From assembly GCA_024636005.1 (NCBI GenBank), contig JAGXHV010000079.1, positions 1 to 49,251 of the forward strand: 49,251 nt of DNA, given 5' to 3'. The notes under the pieces were generated by a model. It had not been told where the DNA came from, ran no database searches, and saw nothing but the letters and a program-made list of their open reading frames with translations. The stretch is from Bacillota bacterium. GTDB lineage: Bacteria; Bacillota; Clostridia; Peptostreptococcales; Acidaminobacteraceae. Shown here piece by piece: positions 9,620-19,163 of the stretch. Position numbers and translations under genes: made by a program. How positions within the stretch are numbered: the stretch's first letter is position 1; each line of letters starts with the position of its first letter.

Positions 9620-10921
9620 ATGAGAGCAGTAGATGTAATCAACAAAAAGAAAAACGGTGAAATGTTGAATCAGGAAGAAATCGATTTTATGGTGCTGGGA
9701 TATACCGGTGGTGAGATCCCAGATTATCAGATGTCTGCTTTTTTAATGGCCATCTATTTTGTCGGAATGGACAATCAGGAAATCGCGTATCTAACTGACT
9801 CATTTGTCAGATCTGGTGATACAGTGGATCTTTCGGCAATTCACGGCATCAAAGTAGACAAACACTCAACAGGTGGTGTAGGTGATAAAATCAGTTTGGT
9901 TGTAACACCTCTCGTGGCTTCAGTTGGAGTTCCTGTGGCAAAAATGTCAGGACGAGGACTGGGGCACACTGGTGGAACAATCGACAAACTGGAGTCCATT
10001 GAAGGATTCAAAATTGAACTTACAACTGAAGAATTCATCCATAACGTCAACACTTATAAAATGGCACTTGTGGGACAATCCGGTGATTTAACGCCTGCAG
10101 ACAAGAAAATCTACGCACTTAGGGATGTTACTGGAACCATCAACAGTATTCCTTTGATTGCCAGTTCCATCATGAGTAAAAAAATCGCATCGGGATCCGA
10201 TGCCATAGTGCTCGATGTCAAAGTCGGTTCAGGAGCATTTATGAAATCCCTTGAGGAAGCTAAAATTCTTGCTAGGACTATGGTCGATATAGGCAATTCA
10301 CTCAATAGAAGAACAGTCGCGGTCATCACCAACATGGATCAACCACTTGGACATGAAATCGGTAATGCCAACGAAGTTAGAGAAGCAATTGAAGTCCTCA
10401 GCGGAAAAGGTGCTGAAGATGAAACTGAAGTGGCTCTTACCATCGCATCATACATGGCTGTACTTGGAGGCGCTTTCAAAGAGCTCGGTGAAGCGAAGGA
10501 GCATTTCAAAAAAACAATCGCTTCTGGTGAAGCGCTGGAACAACTGAAGATTTTCATCAAAATTCAAGGGGGTGACCCAGATGTGGTGGACCATCCTGAA
10601 AAATTGCCCCAAGCTTCAAAACACATTGAAGTCAAATCGGAGTTTGAAGGTTTCGTGAGTGGCTTTGACGCTGAGAAAGTTGGAATAGCGGCCATGATGC
10701 TCGGAGCGGGCAGACGAAAGAAAGAGGACAAAATAGACTATTCAGCTGGCATCACTCTGAAGAAAAAAATTGGCGATCATGTCAACATGGGCGATGTGCT
10801 TTGCATTCTTCATACAAATGAGGAGGAGACCACCGAAGCGGAGAAAACCGTTAGATCTGCATTTTTCTTCAGTTCTGTGGCACCTGAACCGATTCAATAT
10901 ATTTATGACGTCATAGAATAG
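9620..10921 (+). CDS. pdp: Pyrimidine-nucleoside phosphorylase
   Basis: 433 aa; KHSTGGVGDKISLVVTPLVAS, MSGRGLGHTGGTIDKLESI. Confidence 0.95.
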   Translation: MRAVDVINKKKNGEMLNQEEIDFMVLGYTGGEIPDYQMSAFLMAIYFVGMDNQEIAYLTDSFVRSGDTVDLSAIHGIKVDKHSTGGVGDKISLVVTPLVASVGVPVAKMSGRGLGHTGGTIDKLESIEGFKIELTTEEFIHNVNTYKMALVGQSGDLTPADKKIYALRDVTGTINSIPLIASSIMSKKIASGSDAIVLDVKVGSGAFMKSLEEAKILARTMVDIGNSLNRRTVAVITNMDQPLGHEIGNANEVREAIEVLSGKGAEDETEVALTIASYMAVLGGAFKELGEAKEHFKKTIASGEALEQLKIFIKIQGGDPDVVDHPEKLPQASKHIEVKSEFEGFVSGFDAEKVGIAAMMLGAGRRKKEDKIDYSAGITLKKKIGDHVNMGDVLCILHTNEEETTEAEKTVRSAFFFSSVAPEPIQYIYDVIE

Positions 10922-10933
10922 GCAATAAAGATC

Positions 10934-10969
10934 AAAACGCTTCCTGAGCAATTGCAGGAGGCGTTTTTT
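10934..10969 (+). terminator. Intrinsic terminator after pdp
   Basis: AAAACGCTTCCTG / CAGGAGGCGTTTTTT hairpin with T-run. Confidence 0.75.
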
Positions 10970-11008
10970 ATGGTTATAATAGAGGTGGGAAACAGGTTGG
11001 AGGTCGAA

Positions 11009-12247
11009 ATGCATATGGATGAACGAATCTGGGAACAATTACTTGATATTCAAAGCAAAGGACAGTTTGTCTTTTATTTTGTTGGAGGATGCGTGAGAGA
11101 TCTTTGTTATGGGATTCACTCGCGTGATATTGACATAGTATTTGAAGGGGACGCTGATGAGCTCTTTGAAAAGTTGAGCCCTAAACTGGAAAAGACGAAC
11201 ATACAAAGATCGAATCTGGCCACGCTTTCAATATATGGTGATTATTTTGAGTTTGATTTTGCCTCTCCAAGAAAAGATGAATATCCCAATCAAAACGGAA
11301 TGCCAAGAATCGTGGAGGCCACAGTGGAGGAAGACCTGTCCAGAAGAGACTTCACAGTCAACACCGGTTATCTGGAATTCTCGGTTCAAACGATCAATTG
11401 GTTCAAAGGTGAATCGCCTGACTTGAAACAGATCATGAGCAAGATGAGGTATGCACACCCAATGTATGAGAGGGATATACAAAATAAAAAACTCAGAATT
11501 CTTCATGATCAATCTTTTGAGGAGGATCCGTCCAGATTGCTTCGAGCTGTAAAATATCAGACGTTCTTGAAGCTTGAACTGGATCAGGAGAGTGAGGTTC
11601 GTTTCAAAGCTGCGCTTGATGAAAGACGAATTGATCGATTGGATAAGGCAAGATATATGAGAATCATCTGGGATTATATTCACTTCGATCATGCAAATGG
11701 TCTGATGATTAAACTGGACGAGTACAATCTATTGCCAGGGCAACATAGATACATGGACCTTATTGAAAGAGTCGAAAGTATGAAATCAGAATGGCTTTGT
11801 GAGGCAATTGATTTAAAAACAGTTGTTTTTATTGCAATGTTCTATGAGTTCAAAGAACAAATGAAGACTCTTGGACATCTGCTCAACGGTATTGTCAAGG
11901 AAATGGAGTTTATACTTGAAGGCATTGATAGAATTTCCAGTGGAGATGCTCCAAAAAAGAGATACCTGACCTATAAAATATTGTATAATAAAAAGGTTGA
12001 AAGTATTGCATGTGCCAATTTGCTCAGCGGTGACTCAGAATGGATCAGACTCTACATGACTGAACTCAGCCACGTCAAAGTACACTTGACCGGTGGTGAT
12101 CTCAAGCGGATAGGCATTCATGAGGGCCCTAGAATAGGTGAACTCAAAGAGGAATTGTTGATTTATAAATTGAACGAAAACCCCGAAATGGATATCGAAG
12201 GGGAAATAAGATGGATAGAGAGTGCGAAAAATGAGACTGGAAATTAA
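11009..12247 (+). CDS. CCA tRNA nucleotidyltransferase / poly(A) polymerase family
   Basis: FYFVGGCVRDLCYGIHSRDIDIVFEGD and EDLSRRDFTVNT. SD ggaggt precedes ATG 11009; the ORF track start at 10952 lies inside a terminator. Confidence 0.9.
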   Translation: MHMDERIWEQLLDIQSKGQFVFYFVGGCVRDLCYGIHSRDIDIVFEGDADELFEKLSPKLEKTNIQRSNLATLSIYGDYFEFDFASPRKDEYPNQNGMPRIVEATVEEDLSRRDFTVNTGYLEFSVQTINWFKGESPDLKQIMSKMRYAHPMYERDIQNKKLRILHDQSFEEDPSRLLRAVKYQTFLKLELDQESEVRFKAALDERRIDRLDKARYMRIIWDYIHFDHANGLMIKLDEYNLLPGQHRYMDLIERVESMKSEWLCEAIDLKTVVFIAMFYEFKEQMKTLGHLLNGIVKEMEFILEGIDRISSGDAPKKRYLTYKILYNKKVESIACANLLSGDSEWIRLYMTELSHVKVHLTGGDLKRIGIHEGPRIGELKEELLIYKLNENPEMDIEGEIRWIESAKNETGN

Positions 12248-12998
12248 GATAGATGCTTTTGAAGGGCCACTAGACCTACTTTTGCATTTGATCACAAAAG
12301 AAGAAATAGACATTTACGATATACCAATAGTGAAGATTACTGACCAATATCTGAAAACTATCCAGTTCCTGCCTGAAATGGATTTGGATTTAACGACTGA
12401 GTTTTTGGTCATGGCAGCAACACTTCTCGAAATTAAATCAAGAATGCTATTGCCCGAACAAAACGAATCATTTGATATTTTTGATATCGAAGGTAACGAC
12501 CCAAGACGTGAACTGGTCAAAAGACTTATTGAGTATAAGAAATTCAAGGATGCTGCAGGTGGTCTCAGGGAAAAGGAGAGCACTCTTGATGAAATCATAT
12601 TCAAAGACCAGGAGGAACTCGGTGATTATACCAGAAGCATATCACCTGAGGAACTCAATCAAGGACTTGAAGCGGAACTGCTAACGGAAGCAGTCAAAAG
12701 ACTGATTCAAAAAATCGAACGTTTCGACCATCACCGAAAGACTTTTTTCAAAGGAATCAAGCGAGATTTGTTCACTGTCGAGGAAAAAATTGATTACGTG
12801 CAGTCGAAACTCTTAGAGGAACGCGCCATATCTTTTTCCGAGCTATTCATAGGAGATAAGACAAAGGAAGAGGTGGTCGTAACTTTTCTCGCGATACTTG
12901 AGCTCCTCAAAATGAAACGTATCGCCATAAGGCAGGATCAGTTGTTTGATGAAATCTTCATTGAACGTAAAGAAGAAATGACGGAGGAAGAGATATGA
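12231..12998 (+). CDS. scpA: Segregation and condensation protein A
   Basis: FEGPLDLLLHLITKEEIDIYDIPI, MAATLLEIKSRMLLP; C-terminal VVVTFLAILELLKMKRI. Confidence 0.96.
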   Translation: MRLEIKIDAFEGPLDLLLHLITKEEIDIYDIPIVKITDQYLKTIQFLPEMDLDLTTEFLVMAATLLEIKSRMLLPEQNESFDIFDIEGNDPRRELVKRLIEYKKFKDAAGGLREKESTLDEIIFKDQEELGDYTRSISPEELNQGLEAELLTEAVKRLIQKIERFDHHRKTFFKGIKRDLFTVEEKIDYVQSKLLEERAISFSELFIGDKTKEEVVVTFLAILELLKMKRIAIRQDQLFDEIFIERKEEMTEEEI

Positions 12999-13615
12999 AT
13001 GAATTCCATCTTGAAGAGGTCGATCGTGAAACGGGTTACAAGTCCGTCATCGAGTCGCTACTATTTGTCTGGGGCGAACCTTTAAGCCACAATAAAATAG
13101 CTAAGATCCTAGATATAAAACCATCTACTGTGGAAAAAATTATCTATGAGATGATGGAGCAATATAGGGAAGAAAAAAGAGGCGTACAGATTATTGAGGT
13201 GAATAAACATTATCAGTACTCCACGCTCAAGGAGAACTATGCCTACATCGAAAAGATGTGCATAACAACCAAAAGCAAGGGACTTTCCAACTCGGCTCTT
13301 GAAGTGCTGGCGATCATAGCCTATCAACAGCCCATCACAAAGCTTGATATTGAACAAATTAGGGGAGTGAACTCTGACAGCCCACTTCAGCTTTTAATTG
13401 AACGCGGACTTGTGGAGGTCACTGGAAAACTTGAGAAAATTGGTCGACCTCAAATATATGGAACAACAGATTTGTTCCTTAAAAGTTTCGGATTCAAATC
13501 TTTGAAGGAACTGCCAAGTCTAGAAGAGTTCGGAGGACTGCAGTTGTTTTCGGAAGCATTTGACCATTCTGAAGAAGAAGGAGGTACGGATGATCCAGAT
13601 AAGAAAGATGAGTGA
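12995..13615 (+). CDS. scpB: Segregation and condensation protein B
   Basis: ALEVLAIIAYQQPITKLDIEQIRGVNSD, GRPQIYGTTDLFLKSFG; adjacent to scpA. Confidence 0.96.
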   Translation: MNEFHLEEVDRETGYKSVIESLLFVWGEPLSHNKIAKILDIKPSTVEKIIYEMMEQYREEKRGVQIIEVNKHYQYSTLKENYAYIEKMCITTKSKGLSNSALEVLAIIAYQQPITKLDIEQIRGVNSDSPLQLLIERGLVEVTGKLEKIGRPQIYGTTDLFLKSFGFKSLKELPSLEEFGGLQLFSEAFDHSEEEGGTDDPDKKDE

Positions 13616-14024
13616 ATCTGATATCGATGCGCTTCCGCGTTTGTTGAGGGAGACGCATATTGAATATTCAGATATCAAAAATCCTTGTAATGAATTCTAT
13701 GTGGTCGAAGACCAAAAAAAACTGTGTGGGTTGTGTGCCTATGAGTTGTTGGAACATCAAAAAGCGAAAATTGATTTCATATTCATCAAGGAACAGGACC
13801 GTGGCTTCAAATTTGGCGATGGACTGTTACGCGCAGTACTCAATCATTTGGATCATCGAGGAGTCAAAAAAGTCCTTATCGAATCCAATTCTGCCACAAA
13901 TGGATTTTATGTCGCTGAAGGACTGGAAATTATTTACACTTCACCTGAAAATTCGGATTTTTTGACTTTTGTTGTGGAATTGCCACAATTTTTTAGTTCA
14001 CCATGTAAAGGGTCACGGGTTTGA
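13590..14024 (+). CDS. GNAT-type N-acetyltransferase
   Basis: IRKMSESDIDALPRLLRETH... KFGDGLLRAVLNHLDHRGVKKVLIESNSATNGFYVAEGLE fold signature; SD gaggt before ATG 13590. Confidence 0.7.
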   Translation: MIQIRKMSESDIDALPRLLRETHIEYSDIKNPCNEFYVVEDQKKLCGLCAYELLEHQKAKIDFIFIKEQDRGFKFGDGLLRAVLNHLDHRGVKKVLIESNSATNGFYVAEGLEIIYTSPENSDFLTFVVELPQFFSSPCKGSRV

Positions 14025-14120
14025 TTCAATAATTGTATACAGTGATACCATTAGCCAAATATACAAAATGAATGACAAATTGCAAAATAACAATTTTACC
14101 GCATAAAAATGAAATAATCC

Positions 14121-14148
14121 TTGCAAAACAATGTGCCTATGGTATGAT
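14121..14148 (+). promoter_or_regulatory. Putative sigma-A promoter of the korDABC operon
   Basis: TTGCAA-N16-TATGAT upstream of AAGGAGG and the korD ATG. Confidence 0.6.
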
Positions 14149-14175
14149 TGAATAGAGCGCAAAGGAGGTCTTGCA

Positions 14176-14385
14176 ATGGCTGATAACAGAGAAAATTTAA
14201 CCATTCACATCAAAGAAGATTGGTGTAAGGGTTGTGGCATTTGTATTGCATTTTGTCCTAAACAGGTTTTAGGATTCAATGAAAATGGAAAAGTAACCAT
14301 GTTAGACAGAGAAAATTGTATCAAATGTGGCATGTGTCAATTGAGATGCCCTGATTTTGCAATTTTTTTAGGAGGTAAGGAATAA
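14176..14385 (+). CDS. korD: 2-oxoacid:ferredoxin oxidoreductase, 2x[4Fe-4S] ferredoxin subunit
   Basis: Two CxxCxxCxxxCP motifs (CKGCGICIAFCPK, CIKCGMCQLRCPD); heads the kor cluster. Confidence 0.88.
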   Translation: MADNRENLTIHIKEDWCKGCGICIAFCPKQVLGFNENGKVTMLDRENCIKCGMCQLRCPDFAIFLGGKE

Positions 14386-15518
14386 TGGCGAGACAAGTTA
14401 AATTTCTTCAAGGAAATGAAGCATGTGTAGAAGGCGCTTTGATGGCCGGTATGCGATTTTACTCAGGATATCCGATCACTCCTTCAACAGAAATTGCTGA
14501 ATTATCCGCTGTGAGATTACCTAAACTAGGTGGAAAATTCATTCAAATGGAAGATGAAATCGCGGGCATTGCCGCTGCAATCGGTGCATCACTCACCGGT
14601 CTAAAATCAATGACAGCGACATCCGGACCTGGATTCTCGCTGAAGCAAGAAAACATCGGGTATGCAGCATTGACTGAAATTCCCCTTGTAATAGTGAACG
14701 TACAACGTGGAGGACCAAGTACAGGACTTCCTACAGCACCGGGTCAAGGCGACGTCATGCAGGCGATGTGGGGAACTCACGGAGATCATCCTGTAATTTG
14801 TTTGACGCCGGATTCAGTAAAAGAAACATTTGATTTGACCGTGAGAGCTTTCAATCTAGCGGAAAAATATAGAACCCCTGTCATTTTGTTGACTGACGAA
14901 ATCACCGGACATATGCGTGAAAAAATCGAAATTCCAGATCAATCTGAAATTGAAGTTTACAATAGAAAAAAACCTGAAAAAAATGAAGATTACAAAGCAT
15001 ATAAAGTCTATGACGGAGATATCGTCCCCAAAATGGCCAATTTTGGCGAAGGATTCAGATACCATGTCACAGGTTTGATGCACGACGAAACCGGATTCCC
15101 AAGCAACAGCACAAAGAACGCAGGAATTCTCATGGATCGTCTTATGGCAAAGATTACAGATCATCTCGATGACCTTGTGGATTATGAGGAAATTGAGATA
15201 GAAGATGCAGAATATGTCATCGTGGCATACGGCGGAAATGCAAGAACTGCAAAATCAGCCGTAAAGAAACTTAGAGCAGAAGGTATCAAAGTAGGACTTT
15301 TCAGACCGATCACCCTTTGGCCGTTTGCTGAAGCCCGTATGAACGAAATTAGTAAAAATGTCAAAGATATATTGGTGACAGAACTCAACTATGGTCAACT
15401 TAAACTTGAAGTGGAACGTGTTGTCAGAGGCAATTGCCCTGTCAGATTCTTTGGTAAGGCCAACGGTGAGATTTTGATACCGGAAGAATTGATCCTTAAT
15501 TTTAAGGAGGTACTCTAG
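14385..15518 (+). CDS. korA: 2-oxoacid:ferredoxin oxidoreductase alpha subunit
   Basis: RFYSGYPITPSTEIAE, MEDEIAGIAAAIGASLTG, TATSGPGFSLKQE. Confidence 0.92.
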   Translation: MARQVKFLQGNEACVEGALMAGMRFYSGYPITPSTEIAELSAVRLPKLGGKFIQMEDEIAGIAAAIGASLTGLKSMTATSGPGFSLKQENIGYAALTEIPLVIVNVQRGGPSTGLPTAPGQGDVMQAMWGTHGDHPVICLTPDSVKETFDLTVRAFNLAEKYRTPVILLTDEITGHMREKIEIPDQSEIEVYNRKKPEKNEDYKAYKVYDGDIVPKMANFGEGFRYHVTGLMHDETGFPSNSTKNAGILMDRLMAKITDHLDDLVDYEEIEIEDAEYVIVAYGGNARTAKSAVKKLRAEGIKVGLFRPITLWPFAEARMNEISKNVKDILVTELNYGQLKLEVERVVRGNCPVRFFGKANGEILIPEELILNFKEVL

Positions 15519-16334
15519 ATGAATCATCCATTGGTTGAGAATTATTTTAGAATAGACAAGTTTCCACATATATGGTGTCCGGGATGTGGTCATGGAATCA
15601 TTATGGCTTCCATCGCTAGAGCGATTGAGAAACTTGGACTAGATAAGGACAAGGTTTGTGTGGTTTCGGGTATCGGATGTTCTTCAAGAGCACCCGGATA
15701 TATGGATTTCAACACACTTCACACGACACATGGTAGAGCTCTTGCTTTTGCAACTGGAGTCAAACTTGCCAACCCAGAACTTGAAGTCATCGTCATCTCT
15801 GGTGACGGAGATCTCTCTGCAATAGGTGGCAATCACTTGATCCATGCTGCAAGAAGAAACATTGGACTCACTACCATCTGTTTCAACAACAATATCTACG
15901 GTATGACCGGTGGACAATATTCACCGACTACACCGACGCACGATAAAGGCACTACCGCACCTTACGGCAACATTGACAAGCCTTTTGACATCACACAACT
16001 TGCGATTGGAGCGGGAGCGACTTATGCCGCAAAGACCACGGTGTATCATGTCAATCAGATGGACAAGTTCATTGAATCTGCCATCAAGCACAAAGGATTT
16101 TCACTTGTTGAAGCGATTTCCATTTGTCCGACATACTACGGAAGAAAGAACAAAAAAGGATCTGTGGTCGATATGATGACATTCCTAAAAGACAGTTTTG
16201 TTGACCATAAAGTCGCTGAAAAATTACCTGCTGAGAAAAAGGAAGGCAAGTTCTTGATGGGCGAATTCATCAACAAAATCGAACCGGAGTATACTGAACT
16301 TTACGATGGAATCATTGAAAGCCTAAAAAAGTAG
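15519..16334 (+). CDS. korB: 2-oxoacid:ferredoxin oxidoreductase beta subunit (TPP-binding)
   Basis: HIWCPGCGHGIIMASIARAIE, GIGCSSRAPGYMDFNTLHTTHGRALAFATGVK, ISGDGDLSAIGGNH. Confidence 0.93.
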   Translation: MNHPLVENYFRIDKFPHIWCPGCGHGIIMASIARAIEKLGLDKDKVCVVSGIGCSSRAPGYMDFNTLHTTHGRALAFATGVKLANPELEVIVISGDGDLSAIGGNHLIHAARRNIGLTTICFNNNIYGMTGGQYSPTTPTHDKGTTAPYGNIDKPFDITQLAIGAGATYAAKTTVYHVNQMDKFIESAIKHKGFSLVEAISICPTYYGRKNKKGSVVDMMTFLKDSFVDHKVAEKLPAEKKEGKFLMGEFINKIEPEYTELYDGIIESLKK

Positions 16335-16347
16335 TGAGGAGATAGTG

Positions 16348-16887
16348 ATGAGTAAGCAATTAGAATTAAGACTTTCCGGATCTGGTGGACAAGGACTGAT
16401 CACCGCTGGGATCATATTGGCTGAAGCGGCACTGAAAGATGATAAAAATGCTATTCAGACACAAAGTTACGGTCCTGAAGCGCGTGGTGGAGCGAGTAAA
16501 GCCGAAGTTATCATCAGTGATGATGTCATTGACTTTCCTAAAGTAACAATGCCGAACATGACACTTGCCCTCACACAGATTGCAAGTGACAAATATATTA
16601 TGGATATCTCAGAAGATGGCACTGTCATAGTTGATGATTCAATAGTATTGCCAGAAGGCATCAAAGCTGGTAAAATTTTAAGAGTACCGATCATTAAGAC
16701 CGCAAAAACTGAAGTTGGCAAAGAAATCGTAGCCAACATCATCGCGCTCGGATTGATCGTGGGTCTCACTGGCATAGTCACAAGAGAAAGTCTTGAGGCA
16801 GCCATCATGTCAAGAGTTCCAAGAGGTACGGAAGAACTCAATAAAATGGCTCTTCAAAAAGGATACGAGTTGGCAAAATTATATTAA
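16348..16887 (+). CDS. korC: 2-oxoacid:ferredoxin oxidoreductase gamma subunit
   Basis: LRLSGSGGQGLITAGIILAEAA, QTQSYGPEARGGASKAEVIIS. Start may be GTG 16345. Confidence 0.92.
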   Translation: MSKQLELRLSGSGGQGLITAGIILAEAALKDDKNAIQTQSYGPEARGGASKAEVIISDDVIDFPKVTMPNMTLALTQIASDKYIMDISEDGTVIVDDSIVLPEGIKAGKILRVPIIKTAKTEVGKEIVANIIALGLIVGLTGIVTRESLEAAIMSRVPRGTEELNKMALQKGYELAKLY

Positions 16888-16901
16888 GAAATGGTGATTA
16901 A

Positions 16902-17753
16902 ATGGCGCATGCAGATTTGTTAGGACGCATCAGACAACAGTATATAACACTCAGCAAAAGTCATAAGAAAATAGCAGACTACATTTTATCAAACTATGAT
17001 AAAGTGGCATTTATGACGGCATCTTCACTGGGAAAGAAAGTGAACATCAGTGAATCCACAGTTGTCCGGTTTGCGGGCTCGATAGGCTACGACGGTTACC
17101 CCGAGCTTCAAAGGGAACTACAAGAGAGCATAAAGAGCAAGCTTACAACCGTACAAAGGTTTGAAATGTCAAAAGGCCACAACGAGTCAGACTACTTGAC
17201 GAAAATCATGATGGGTGATATAGACAACATTCGCCATACGATCGATCATGTCGATGTGGACATGATCAATATTTTCATAAGCAAGATGATTGGTGCAAGA
17301 AAAGTCCATATACTCGGACTACGGAGTTCTTCGATTCTCGCCAACTACCTTGGATTTTATTTGAACTTCATTTTGCCTGATGTTCACGTTGTTCGTGAAA
17401 CCGCGCAAGATGTATACGACCAACTTTTGAATATGACCAGCGACGATGTATTGGTGGCTTTTTCATTCCCGCGGTATTCCAAGCGGACATACGATTGTGT
17501 GGATTATGCCATTGCCAATCACATTCCAATTCTCGGAGTTACCGACGGACTCAATTCACCGCTTTTTGAAAAGACGGAATTTTGTCTGACCGCCAAGTAC
17601 AGTATGAACACGTTTGTCGACTCTTTTGTCGCACCAATGAGTCTTATGAACGCTTTGATTATCGGAACCAGCATCAAAAAAGAAGGCGTTGAAAACAATC
17701 TGGAAAGACTCGAACGTATATGGGAAGATTATGGAGTATACAACAATAAATAG
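16902..17753 (+). CDS. RpiR/MurR family transcriptional regulator (HTH + SIS)
   Basis: SKSHKKIADYILSNYDKVAFMTASSLGKKVNISESTVVRFAGSIGYDGYPELQ plus SIS domain. Confidence 0.9.
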   Translation: MAHADLLGRIRQQYITLSKSHKKIADYILSNYDKVAFMTASSLGKKVNISESTVVRFAGSIGYDGYPELQRELQESIKSKLTTVQRFEMSKGHNESDYLTKIMMGDIDNIRHTIDHVDVDMINIFISKMIGARKVHILGLRSSSILANYLGFYLNFILPDVHVVRETAQDVYDQLLNMTSDDVLVAFSFPRYSKRTYDCVDYAIANHIPILGVTDGLNSPLFEKTEFCLTAKYSMNTFVDSFVAPMSLMNALIIGTSIKKEGVENNLERLERIWEDYGVYNNK

Positions 17754-17756
17754 TGA

Positions 17757-17786
17757 TTTGATTATATTGTAAAATTAAGTTATAAT
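17757..17786 (+). promoter_or_regulatory. Putative sigma-A promoter upstream of cmk
   Basis: TTGATT-type -35, 17-18 nt spacer, perfect TATAAT (17781-17786). Confidence 0.6.
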
Positions 17787-17800
17787 TTGTAAGGAGCATA

Positions 17801-17828
17801 TACCACCGTTAGGTGGTATTTGTTTTTA
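17801..17828 (+). terminator. Promoter-proximal terminator-like hairpin in the cmk leader
   Basis: TACCACC-GTTA-GGTGGTA followed by TTTGTTTTTATT. Confidence 0.5.
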
Positions 17829-17848
17829 TTAAACAATAGAGGTAAAAA

Positions 17849-18508
17849 ATGAAAAAGATACAAATTGCAATTGATGGTCCTGCAGGTTCTGGAAAGAGCA
17901 CTGTAGCAAAGGAAATCGCAAACAGACTTAATATTCTTTACCTTGATACAGGTGCCATGTATAGGGCAGTGACCCATATGGTTCTAAGTCAAGGTCAGTC
18001 TGCCGGTGATTCTGAAGTACTTAAACAAGTGGTTGATCAAATTGAAATGGAATTGACACCCAATCACGTTTTCGTGAATGGCCATGATGTTTCAGAAGCC
18101 ATCAGAACTCCAAATGTGAGTCAAAACGTTTCATTTGTAGCGATGGATGCTTATGTTAGAGAAAAAATGGTAGAACTTCAGAAAAAAATCGCTGGAGACC
18201 AATCGGTTGTCATGGATGGGAGAGATATCGCGACGCATGTCTTACCCAATGCAGATTTTAAATTCTTTCTGGTGGCAACATCAGAAGAACGCGCAAAAAG
18301 AAGACAAAGTGAACTCTCAAAAAAAGGATATGATATTCCACTTGAGACCTTGATTGATGAAATCGATAGGCGTGACAAGTTGGATTCGGAAAGAAAAGTT
18401 TCGCCACTGAGACAGGCGGATGACGCTATTAGGGTGGATACAACCGAGATGACTATAGAAGAGGTCATTGGCTTCATTCTTGAACGCATTGATTCTGAGT
18501 TCTTATAA
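17849..18508 (+). CDS. cmk: (d)CMP kinase
   Basis: IAIDGPAGSGKSTVAKEIANRLNILYLDTGAMYRAVT, MDGRDIATHVLPNADFKFFL. Confidence 0.96.
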   Translation: MKKIQIAIDGPAGSGKSTVAKEIANRLNILYLDTGAMYRAVTHMVLSQGQSAGDSEVLKQVVDQIEMELTPNHVFVNGHDVSEAIRTPNVSQNVSFVAMDAYVREKMVELQKKIAGDQSVVMDGRDIATHVLPNADFKFFLVATSEERAKRRQSELSKKGYDIPLETLIDEIDRRDKLDSERKVSPLRQADDAIRVDTTEMTIEEVIGFILERIDSEFL

Positions 18509-18522
18509 AGGGCAGGTATTTA

Positions 18523-19137
18523 ATGGGATTACTTTATCAAATTTGTAGAAAAAGTGCTTTTGCTTACTACAGTATTTTTTTCAAACTTGAAGTCGAAGGA
18601 CTTGATCAAGTAGACACCACCCGTAACTATGTGGTGTGTGCCAATCATCTTAATGTGAACGATCCTTTTATTTTAGGTGGCCTTTTACCGTTCGAAACAA
18701 GATTCATGGCAAAAAAAGAACTCTTCAAATACAAGATTGTCGCTGGCTTTTTAGGGAAGATTGGCGTTTTTCCAGTAGAGAGGGATGCAAATGATTTGAA
18801 AGCCATCAAAGTGGCCTTGACGGTTCTGAAGAATAAAGGCAGTCTGGGTTTGTTTCCAGAGGCGACACGTAACAAAGGCTATGAACCACTTCCCGTAAAA
18901 GCTGGAGTAGCGATGCTAGCAATCAAAACGAAGACACCCGTTTTACCGATTACCATTGATTCACATTTTAAGTTTTGGAAACCGCTCAGAGTCGTATTTC
19001 ATAAACCGGTTGAACTTGATCAGTATTATAATCAAAAGACAGAAACTGAGGAACTTGAACGCATTTCACAAGATATAGTCAATGGACTTTATGCAGATAT
19101 GAAGTATTACAAACCATTACTGGACAAGCCACATTAA
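18523..19137 (+). CDS. plsC: 1-acyl-sn-glycerol-3-phosphate acyltransferase
   Basis: CANHLNVNDPF (NHxxxxD), FPEATRNK; cmk-plsC-ispH order. Confidence 0.92.
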   Translation: MGLLYQICRKSAFAYYSIFFKLEVEGLDQVDTTRNYVVCANHLNVNDPFILGGLLPFETRFMAKKELFKYKIVAGFLGKIGVFPVERDANDLKAIKVALTVLKNKGSLGLFPEATRNKGYEPLPVKAGVAMLAIKTKTPVLPITIDSHFKFWKPLRVVFHKPVELDQYYNQKTETEELERISQDIVNGLYADMKYYKPLLDKPH

Positions 19138-19163
19138 AATGTGGTATAATTACGAGGTTTATT

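Noticed and set aside
11228-11692. 154-aa antisense ORF within the CCA nucleotidyltransferase gene
   Set aside because: Shadow ORF; the sense strand carries conserved motifs.
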